Shown here piece by piece: positions 1 to 5,635 of a DNA stretch of 6,878 nucleotides (the first letter of the stretch is position 1; each line of letters begins with the position of its first letter). A model generated the notes under the pieces. The model searched no databases. It worked only from the letters and a program-made list of their open reading frames with translations, and had not been told where the DNA came from. The translations under genes and the position numbers were made by a program. The stretch is taken from NCBI GenBank assembly GCA_947373615.1, contig CANBYN010000097.1:1-6878 (forward strand), read 5' to 3'. Origin of the DNA: Burkholderiaceae bacterium (GTDB lineage: Bacteria > Pseudomonadota > Gammaproteobacteria > Burkholderiales > Burkholderiaceae).

Positions 1-900
1 TTGGATTTGGGTTATATCGCTTTTTACGCCTTAGGTGCCTATAGCTTTGCTTTGCTTGCATCTCCACATCTACCCCAACAGTTTGAAAATATTGCAGCTG
101 CTTTTCCGGAAGGCATGCATTTTTCTCCCTGGATGGTGGCGATCTTCTCGATTTTCTTAGCCGCCTTGTTCGGTATCGTATTGGGTTTTCCAACCCTGCA
201 ATTGCGTGGCGATTATTTAGCCATCGTCACTTTGGGCTTCGGTGAAATTATTCGTATCTTTATGAATAACCTAGATCGCCCTTTAAATCTCACTAATGGA
301 CCCAAGGGTATTACTGCCATTGATCCAATTCAATTATTTGGCGTCTCCTTTGCCAAGACTTTGGATTTAGGCTTTATAAAAATCCCTGGTTTGTATTTAG
401 TGTTTTATCTTTTCCTGATGTTGGCTATTGCTGTTGCGGTTGTTTGCCTTCACTTGCAAGACTCTCGCATTGGTCGTGCTTGGGTTGCGATTCGGGAAGA
501 TGAGATTGCCGCTAAAGCAATGGGGATCAATACGCGCAATATGAAGCTTTTAGCCTTTGCTATTGGGGCTTCATTTGCTGGCGTAGCTGGCGTCCTTTTT
601 TCTGCATTCCAAGGGTTTGTTTCGCCTGAGTCATTTACCTTATGGGAATCTATAGTTGTATTAGCGATGGTTGTTCTTGGTGGAATTGGTCATATTCCGG
701 GGGTTATCTTGGGCGCAGTGCTATTGGCTATATTTCCAGAATTATTGCGCGGTATTGCTCAACCCATCCAGCAATTCTTATTTGGTCACGTGATCGTTGA
801 TGTCGAAATCATTCGCCAACTCATTTATGGTTTGGCATTAATTTTGATCATGCTATATCGTCCCGGTGGCATTTGGCAAAAGAGTGAGAGAAGGTCATGA
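1..900 (+). CDS. livM: LivM, permease subunit of branched-chain amino acid ABC transporter (5' partial)
   Basis: This is one of the two inner-membrane permease subunits of the high-affinity leucine/isoleucine/valine importer; it pairs with LivH and is driven by LivG and LivF. The frame is open to the left edge. The first codon TTG is an internal Leu, because family members read LDLGYIAFYA only after an N-terminal membrane stretch, so perhaps 40-70 residues are missing. The visible 299 residues are strongly hydrophobic, with several membrane spans. Family landmarks are LRGDYLAIVTLGFGEIIRI at about 68-86, TNGPKGI at 98-104, and the cytoplasmic EAA-type coupling loop IGRAWVAIREDEIAAKAMGI at about 157-176, which docks on the ATPases. 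The C-terminus YRPGGIW followed by a charged tail is typical. The stop codon overlaps the livG start by 4 bases (ATGA), indicating translational coupling. Other HAAT-family substrates (for example urea) cannot be strictly excluded, since the binding protein is not visible. Confidence 0.93.
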   Translation: MDLGYIAFYALGAYSFALLASPHLPQQFENIAAAFPEGMHFSPWMVAIFSIFLAALFGIVLGFPTLQLRGDYLAIVTLGFGEIIRIFMNNLDRPLNLTNGPKGITAIDPIQLFGVSFAKTLDLGFIKIPGLYLVFYLFLMLAIAVAVVCLHLQDSRIGRAWVAIREDEIAAKAMGINTRNMKLLAFAIGASFAGVAGVLFSAFQGFVSPESFTLWESIVVLAMVVLGGIGHIPGVILGAVLLAIFPELLRGIAQPIQQFLFGHVIVDVEIIRQLIYGLALILIMLYRPGGIWQKSERRS

Positions 901-1676
901 CAACTTCTATTCATTTGCTCCTTGATGTAACCGATGTTTCTAAACGCTTTGGTGGGGTCCAAGCGCTTGACTCTGTAGGCCTCCAAGTGCCGCAAGGATC
1001 AATTGTGGGTTTAATTGGTCCCAATGGAGCCGGCAAGACCACCTTCTTTAATGTCATTACTGGCTTGTATCCGGCCGACTCAGGAATCTTTTTGTTTGGT
1101 GGTAAACCATATTTCCCGGAGTCCGTTGCTCAAGTAACCAAATCTGGGCTTGCAAGGACTTTTCAAAATATTCGTCTCTTCGGTGAAATGTCTGTACTTG
1201 AGAATGTGATGGTTGGTTGTCATTGCCGCACTAAGGCAGGATTGCTTGGGGCAATATTTCGCTTTCCAACCACAAAGAGGGAAGAACGAGCTATTCAAGA
1301 AAAATCACGCAAGTTATTAGCTTATGTGGGTTTGAGCGAGTTTGCTGCTATGGAGGCGCGCAATCTTTCATATGGTCATCAACGTCGCCTCGAGATTGCA
1401 AGAGCATTGGCTACAGAGCCTATACTTTTAGCCCTAGATGAGCCTGCAGCCGGTATGAATGCTACCGAGAAACTAGAGTTGCGCGAGCTGCTATTACGCA
1501 TTCGAAGTGATGGCAAAACTATTTTGATTATTGAGCACGACGTAGGTTTGGTTATGGGGATCTGCGACAGCCTTACGGTACTTGATTACGGAAAAGTAAT
1601 TGCTTCAGGCAGGCCTGCAGATGTGCGCGTACATCCCGAGGTGATTAAAGCTTATCTTGGGCAAGGGGCCACATGA
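897..1676 (+). CDS. livG: LivG, ATP-binding subunit of branched-chain amino acid ABC transporter
   Basis: This is a cytoplasmic ATPase that powers branched-chain amino acid import and forms a heterodimer with LivF under the LivH/LivM permease. All nucleotide-binding motifs are present and canonical: Walker A GPNGAGKTT at 41-49, Q-loop Q90 in ARTFQNIRLF, signature LSYGHQ at 157-162, Walker B ILLALDEP at 176-183 with catalytic E182, and H-loop H214 in IIEHDV. The segment DEPAAGMNATEK is characteristic of LivG. The 259-residue length is normal. The ATG at 897 overlaps the livM stop and is preceded by a purine-rich stretch (886-894, containing GAGAG and AAGG) that can serve as ribosome binding site. 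The end overlaps livF by 4 bases. The first ten residues (MTTSIHLLLD) are less conserved than the rest, but no better start is visible. Confidence 0.95.
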   Translation: MTTSIHLLLDVTDVSKRFGGVQALDSVGLQVPQGSIVGLIGPNGAGKTTFFNVITGLYPADSGIFLFGGKPYFPESVAQVTKSGLARTFQNIRLFGEMSVLENVMVGCHCRTKAGLLGAIFRFPTTKREERAIQEKSRKLLAYVGLSEFAAMEARNLSYGHQRRLEIARALATEPILLALDEPAAGMNATEKLELRELLLRIRSDGKTILIIEHDVGLVMGICDSLTVLDYGKVIASGRPADVRVHPEVIKAYLGQGAT

Positions 1677-2389
1677 TGGACAGATTACTCAATGTAAGGG
1701 ATCTTAAAGTTTCTTATGGTGGCATTAATGCCGTTAAAGGAGTGGATCTTTACGTTAATAAAGGCGAGTTGGTTGCTTTGATTGGTGCTAATGGCGCTGG
1801 CAAGAGCTCTAGCTTAAAAGCGATCGCAGGTTTGCTCACACCATCCGCAGGAGAGATTGAGTTCACTCACCTTCAAACCCAAAAATTGCCTGCCTATGAG
1901 CTGGTTCGCTTAGGTTTAGGTCTAGTCCCCGAGGGTCGCGGTGTATTTAAGCGCATGAGTATCCTGGAAAATTTACAGATGGGCGCATTCTTAAAAAAAG
2001 ATGCGAAAGCATTCCACCAAAAATTAGAAGAGGTTTATTCTTATTTTCCAAGACTAAAAGAGCGCTTATCTCAATTGGCTGGAACACTCTCTGGCGGTGA
2101 GCAGCAAATGGTTGCCATGGGCAGGGCCATGATGGCTGAACCCAAGTTGCTTCTCCTCGATGAGCCCTCTATGGGTTTATCGCCAATCATGGTGGAGACC
2201 ATATTTGATGTCATTCGCAATTTATCAACAGGAGGGATGACTATTTTGTTGGTAGAGCAAAATGCGCGCTTAGCCTTGCAAATGGCCGATCGTGCTTATG
2301 TTATGGAAAGTGGCTTAATTACCTTAAGTGGATCTGGCAAAGAGTTGCTGCAAGACTCTAGAGTGCGTATAGCCTACTTAGGTGAATAA
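1673..2389 (+). CDS. livF: LivF, ATP-binding subunit of branched-chain amino acid ABC transporter
   Basis: This is the second ATPase of the Liv importer. Walker A is GANGAGKSS at 38-46, the signature is LSGGEQQ at 139-145 and Walker B is KLLLLDEP at 158-165 with E164. As known for LivF proteins, the Q-loop position carries Glu (VPEGRGVF, E87) and the H-loop carries Gln (LLVEQN, Q196), so LivF and LivG make an asymmetric pair. Length (238 residues) and the C-terminal RIAYLGE ending fit the family. Two tandem ATG codons lie at 1673 and 1676. The first overlaps the livG stop, while the AAGGGG at 1663-1668 stands 4 bases from the first ATG and 7 from the second, so initiation at 1676 is an equally plausible reading. 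This is the last gene of the operon; 13 bases separate its stop from that of the convergent argD. Confidence 0.95.
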   Translation: MMDRLLNVRDLKVSYGGINAVKGVDLYVNKGELVALIGANGAGKSSSLKAIAGLLTPSAGEIEFTHLQTQKLPAYELVRLGLGLVPEGRGVFKRMSILENLQMGAFLKKDAKAFHQKLEEVYSYFPRLKERLSQLAGTLSGGEQQMVAMGRAMMAEPKLLLLDEPSMGLSPIMVETIFDVIRNLSTGGMTILLVEQNARLALQMADRAYVMESGLITLSGSGKELLQDSRVRIAYLGE

Positions 2390-2395
2390 GTAGGC
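2372..2395. repeat. Perfect 9-bp inverted repeat across the livF stop codon
   Basis: GCCTACTTA (2372-2380) and TAAGTAGGC (2387-2395) are exact reverse complements separated by a 6-base loop. The livF stop codon TAA forms the first three bases of the right arm. The hairpin sits at the junction where livF and argD converge, so it could end or stabilise transcripts from either side. Neither flank has the run of T expected of an intrinsic terminator, and the stem is only 4/9 G+C. Termination is therefore an inference and the inverted repeat is what is seen. A second, weaker pairing (GCAAG 2394-2398 with CTTGC 2411-2415) overlaps its right edge. Confidence 0.55.
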
Positions 2396-2402
2396 AAGCA
2401 GC

Positions 2403-3596
2403 TTAATCAACTTGCTTTAATAACTCACGCAACATATTGCTCATCTGACGAATTTCATCATTAGACACGTTTAATGCAGGCATAAAGCGCAGTAAGTTGG
2501 GTCTAGGCGAGTTAATCAATAAGCCTTCAGGGTTGCGATCGCGAGCAAGCTCTACTAACTTGCCGCCGATATCCTTGCCAAGCATCAGAGCACGTAGCAA
2601 GCCTTCGCCACGCTCACCCTTCAGGTTAAATTCAGCAGAAAGAGCAAGTAATTCTGATTTGAGCAATTGACCTTTAGCTTTGACGCTGTCTAAAAATCCG
2701 GGTGCCAATAATTGCTCAATTACGCTGATGCCAACTGCCGTCATTAGAGGGTTACCGTTATAGGTACCACCTTGATCGCCTGGAACAAAGCAGGCCACTG
2801 CATCAGTTGCCAGTAAAGCGGCTAGTGGTACGCCACCGCCAATGCCTTTACCCAAGGTCATGATATCTGGCTCAACCCCATAGTGCTCATATGCAAAGAG
2901 GGTGCCTGTTCGGCCACAACCAGCTTGAACTTCATCTGCAATTAGCAAAATGTTGTTCTCTTTGGTGAACTTGCGAAGCTCACGCATAAATTCTGGGCTG
3001 GCAGGAATGACCCCACCTTCGCCTTGAATAGGTTCAATCATCACGGCAACTGTTTTATCAGTCACTAGTTTTTTGACGGAGTCCAAATCGTTTAAATCTG
3101 CTTTTGGAAACCCAGCCACTTGAGGTGCAAACATGGTATCCCAACCTGGCTTACCAGAAGCGCTCATAGTTGCCAAAGTGCGACCATGAAAGCTGTGATC
3201 AAAAGTAATAATTTCAAAAGCGCCAGATTTATTTAATTGACCCCACTTGCGCGCCAACTTAATGGCACCTTCATTTGCTTCGGCACCACTATTGGCAAAG
3301 AAGACTTTATTAAAGCAACTGTTATCTGTGAGAAGATTTGATAAACGAATCATCGGCTCGTTGTAAAACGCAGGACTCGGATTAATCAGCATCTTTGCTT
3401 GCGCATTGAGTGCTTCGATCATTCCAGGATTTCCATGACCCAAGCAATTAACGGCCCAACCTTGTAAGAAATCTAAATAGCGTTTGCCATTGCTATCTGT
3501 CAACCAAGAACCGCTGCCCTCAATCATCACCACTTCTGGGCGAGAGGTAATAAACATGACTGAATGGGTGTCAATAGTATGGGTTGGCTTATTCAT
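2403..3596 (-). CDS. argD: Acetylornithine aminotransferase-type class III PLP aminotransferase
   Basis: This is predicted to transfer the amino group between N2-acetylornithine and 2-oxoglutarate, giving N-acetylglutamate 5-semialdehyde and glutamate in cytosolic arginine biosynthesis. The fold-type I PLP enzyme motifs are complete: NSGAEANEGAIKLARK at 102-117 (phosphate-binding region), FHGRT at 136-140, EPIQGEGG at 188-195, DEVQ at 221-224 with D221 contacting the pyridine nitrogen, and the Schiff-base lysine K250 in LGKGIGGG. GTYNGNPL at 277-284 follows. The 397-residue length is normal. The N-terminal VMFITSRPEVV is typical of betaproteobacterial ArgD, supporting the ATG at 3594-3596, although no Shine-Dalgarno sequence is visible before it. 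It lies 74 bases downstream of the reductase on the same strand. No other arginine gene is nearby, so a related substrate (succinylornithine, GABA or another omega-amino acid) cannot be excluded from sequence alone. Confidence 0.85.
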   Translation of the reverse strand: MNKPTHTIDTHSVMFITSRPEVVMIEGSGSWLTDSNGKRYLDFLQGWAVNCLGHGNPGMIEALNAQAKMLINPSPAFYNEPMIRLSNLLTDNSCFNKVFFANSGAEANEGAIKLARKWGQLNKSGAFEIITFDHSFHGRTLATMSASGKPGWDTMFAPQVAGFPKADLNDLDSVKKLVTDKTVAVMIEPIQGEGGVIPASPEFMRELRKFTKENNILLIADEVQAGCGRTGTLFAYEHYGVEPDIMTLGKGIGGGVPLAALLATDAVACFVPGDQGGTYNGNPLMTAVGISVIEQLLAPGFLDSVKAKGQLLKSELLALSAEFNLKGERGEGLLRALMLGKDIGGKLVELARDRNPEGLLINSPRPNLLRFMPALNVSNDEIRQMSNMLRELLKQVD

Positions 3597-3670
3597 GCTG
3601 GTATTGGTTTGCTAGGGTTATCAAAAGAGAGGATTCTATTATCTCGCTTAATGAGGATTTTTCACTGGAT

Positions 3671-4711
3671 TTAGTTTGGCGCTAAGTCAACGGCGCTAGT
3701 AAAGGAGTCTGCAAAGAATTCTTCCTCAGGTAGATGACATTTAGATGCAAAATCCTCTCGAGCTGCATTAACCATAATAGGTGCTCCGCAAGCATAGACC
3801 TGAACGTCCTTCATATTTGGATGGTCTTTCATTACGGCTAAATGAACGAATCCAGTGCGACCATGCCAACCATCCTCAGTTAAGGCATCTGAAATGACGG
3901 GTATAAATTTGAAGTTGGGGATGTCTTTTTCCCAGGTCTTGCACAAATCTGCGAGATAAAGGTCGCTAGGACGACGCCCACCCCAATAGAGATGAATGGG
4001 CCGATCGATCTTTTTGGATTGCATCTGTTCAATAATCGACTTGATTGGGGCAAAGCCAGTTCCTGCGGCCACAAAAATGATTGGCTTTTTAGAATCTTCT
4101 CTTAAGAAGAAGCTGCCCAATGGGCCTTCAAAACGTAGGATATCTTTTTCCTTTAATGCTGGCGTTATTGCGCCAAATACAAAATCCGTAAAGAGTCCGC
4201 CTGGCAAGTGGCGAATATGCAGCTCAAGCGGCCCTTCTTGATCGGGGGCATTGGCAATCGAGTAGGCGCGACGTTGACCATCTTTGAGGAGAAACTCTAA
4301 GTATTGACCCGCTAGAAATTGGAAGCGTTCAGCAGCGGGGAGTTGGAGCTTAAGGATGGCAACATCATCATTCGGTTTGCTAATGGCATTAACGCGACAA
4401 GGAACTTTCCGAATCGCAATATCGCCAGCGCCTTGGACTTCTCTAGCTTCAATGATGAGGTCTGACTGAGGGTGGGCGCAGCAAAATAAACTACCGCCTG
4501 CCGTTTCATCAACACTACTCAGCGCACTAGCACTATGTTGGCCATGACTTACCTGACCTTCAAGAATCTTTCCTTTACATGATCCGCAGGCGCCATTTTT
4601 GCAGCCATAGGGCAAATTAATGCCTTGACGGAGGGCGGCTTCCAACAGATTTTCATCTGGATTTACAGTAAATTGTTTACCGCTCGCTTTGAGCGTGACC
4701 TGATAAGACAC
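3671..4711 (-). CDS. Ferredoxin/flavin NAD(P)H reductase, AscD-like (CDP-6-deoxy-delta-3,4-glucoseen reductase family)
   Basis: This is a single-chain electron-transfer flavoprotein, predicted cytosolic, that passes electrons from NAD(P)H through FAD to a 2Fe-2S cluster. With the GTG at 4709-4711 as start it has 346 residues. An N-terminal plant-type ferredoxin domain has cluster ligands C37, C42, C45 (YGCKNGACGSC) and C77 (first Cys of LFCCAHP). The FAD domain has LAGQYLEF at about 133-140 and RAYS at 148-151. The NAD domain has AAGTGFAPIKS at about 215-225 and YACG at 306-309, and the chain ends near EEFFADSF. The GTG is chosen because AAAGGA stands 6 bases upstream and homologues begin near M-x-YQVTL. 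The in-frame ATG at 4717 and TTG at 4726 are alternatives with poorer or no ribosome binding sites. The domain order matches AscD/E3, but no dideoxysugar genes are present, so the physiological acceptor is unknown. Confidence 0.88.
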   Translation of the reverse strand: MSYQVTLKASGKQFTVNPDENLLEAALRQGINLPYGCKNGACGSCKGKILEGQVSHGQHSASALSSVDETAGGSLFCCAHPQSDLIIEAREVQGAGDIAIRKVPCRVNAISKPNDDVAILKLQLPAAERFQFLAGQYLEFLLKDGQRRAYSIANAPDQEGPLELHIRHLPGGLFTDFVFGAITPALKEKDILRFEGPLGSFFLREDSKKPIIFVAAGTGFAPIKSIIEQMQSKKIDRPIHLYWGGRRPSDLYLADLCKTWEKDIPNFKFIPVISDALTEDGWHGRTGFVHLAVMKDHPNMKDVQVYACGAPIMVNAAREDFASKCHLPEEEFFADSFTSAVDLAPN

Positions 4712-4717
4712 TCTCAT

Positions 4718-4723
4718 TCCTTT
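4718..4723 (-). promoter_or_regulatory. Ribosome binding site deciding the reductase start
   Basis: On the minus strand AAAGGA is followed by six bases (ATGAGA) and then GTG at 4711-4709. That spacing is close to ideal for the GTG, whereas the ATG at 4717-4715 abuts the motif directly and the TTG at 4726-4724 lies just ahead of it. This is the clearest Shine-Dalgarno element in the central part of the window and argues for a 346-residue product. Confidence 0.6.
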
Positions 4724-4738
4724 CAATAATTCGTTACG

Positions 4739-5635
4739 ATGTTATCTATGCAATCTTTTGGTAAACCTTCAATTCTGATTATTGGTTGCGGAGACATTGG
4801 TCTGCGAGTAGCCAAACAATTTTCTCGCAGTCATCGAATCTTTGCCTTAACTTCAACGCAAAACCGCTTTCAGGAGTTGAGGGAGGTTGGCGCGATACCT
4901 ATTTTGGGAAATCTGGATCAGCCAGAAACTTTATGGCGTCTTTCCGGTTTAGCTCAAACCGTCATCCATTTAGCACCACCCCAAAACGAAGGAAATCGTG
5001 ATTGCCGAACCCGCAACCTGCTTCGAATTTTAGCCCAAGGCTCTCATAACGTCAGATGCTTCATTTATATCAGCACTACAGGCGTCTATGGGGATCATAG
5101 GGGTGCCAAAGTAAGCGAGTCGACACCAGTGAACCCCCTGAGCAAAAGGGCCCAGAGGAGGGTGGATGCTGAGCGCGCTTTACGTTTATGGTCGCGCGCG
5201 CATGGAGTTGCTCTTACGATTTTGCGGGTACCTGGAATTTATGCGATTGATCGCTTGCCGATTGACCGTTTGCAGGCACGAACACCAGCATTACTACCAG
5301 AGGAAGATGCATATTCCAATCATATTCATAGTGAAGACTTGGCCAGATTGGTTTGCGCTGCGGCTTTTCGCGGCAAACCTCAGCGCATCATCAACGTCTG
5401 CGATGGTGGGGAAACGAAGATGGGCGATTATTTTGATGAAGTAGCTGACGCTTTTGGTTTAGATCGGCCGCCCAGAATGCCTGCTGCGCAATTGCAAACA
5501 ATCGTCAGTCCAATGCTATGGTCATTTATGCAGGAGTCAAGACGAGTGACGAATACTCGTCTGCATGAATTGAAAACACAACTTCGCTATTTGAGCGTAG
5601 CAGATTTTCTGAAGACTATTTCCAAGAATCCTTGA
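4739..5635 (+). CDS. YeeZ-like atypical SDR, NAD(P)-binding epimerase/dehydratase-family protein
   Basis: This is a Rossmann-fold protein of the extended/atypical short-chain dehydrogenase group, similar in layout to E. coli YeeZ; its reaction is unknown. The N-terminus SILIIGCGDIG contains the dinucleotide motif GxGxxG at 16-21. VIHLAPP follows at 75-81, then FIYISTTGVYGD at 108-119, the strand that normally carries the catalytic Ser/Thr. The usual YxxxK is not there: the aligned stretch RAQRRVDAE at 137-145 gives Arg for both Tyr (R137) and Lys (R141). A C-terminal substrate-domain segment MGDYFDEVADAFGLDRPPR (228-246) and SRRVTNTRL (267-275) are family-like. Start codons at 4739 and 4748 are both possible and neither has a visible ribosome binding site. 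It is divergent from the reductase and overlaps the 3' end of glnS by 20 bases. Confidence 0.82.
   Translation: MLSMQSFGKPSILIIGCGDIGLRVAKQFSRSHRIFALTSTQNRFQELREVGAIPILGNLDQPETLWRLSGLAQTVIHLAPPQNEGNRDCRTRNLLRILAQGSHNVRCFIYISTTGVYGDHRGAKVSESTPVNPLSKRAQRRVDAERALRLWSRAHGVALTILRVPGIYAIDRLPIDRLQARTPALLPEEDAYSNHIHSEDLARLVCAAAFRGKPQRIINVCDGGETKMGDYFDEVADAFGLDRPPRMPAAQLQTIVSPMLWSFMQESRRVTNTRLHELKTQLRYLSVADFLKTISKNP

Noticed and set aside
1673..2389. LivF has Glu in the Q-loop and Gln in the H-loop, which looks like a degenerate ATPase.
   Set aside because: LivF proteins including that of E. coli share VPEGR and VEQN, so this is a family trait and not decay.
3629..3659. Direct repeat GAGGATT at 3629-3635 and 3653-3659 in the gap before argD, and a 4-bp GAGA/TCTC stem followed by TTTT on the minus strand.
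   Set aside because: Seven bases and four base pairs are within chance in AT-rich spacer DNA, so neither is enough for an operator or terminator call.
3597..3670. Possible argD promoter: GATAAT on the minus strand at 3643-3638, about 41 bases before the start.
   Set aside because: No acceptable -35 box lies 16-18 bases upstream, so co-transcription with the reductase is at least as likely.
3678..3698. Repeat of GGCGCTA 14 bases apart at the 3' end of the reductase.
   Set aside because: It is short, lies in coding sequence and partly reflects similar codons, and there is no third copy.
3996..4241. Open frame of 81 codons antisense to the reductase, and similar short frames inside livG, the reductase and the SDR gene.
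   Set aside because: Each lies within a well-supported gene, has no recognisable protein features or ribosome binding site, and is best explained as a chance frame.
2403..4711. The reductase and the PLP enzyme downstream of it as an E3/E1 dideoxysugar pair.
   Set aside because: The partner of AscD is a DegT-type dehydrase in which His replaces the PLP lysine. The enzyme here is a class III aminotransferase with an intact lysine K250 and typical ArgD motifs, so adjacency alone does not support such a pair.
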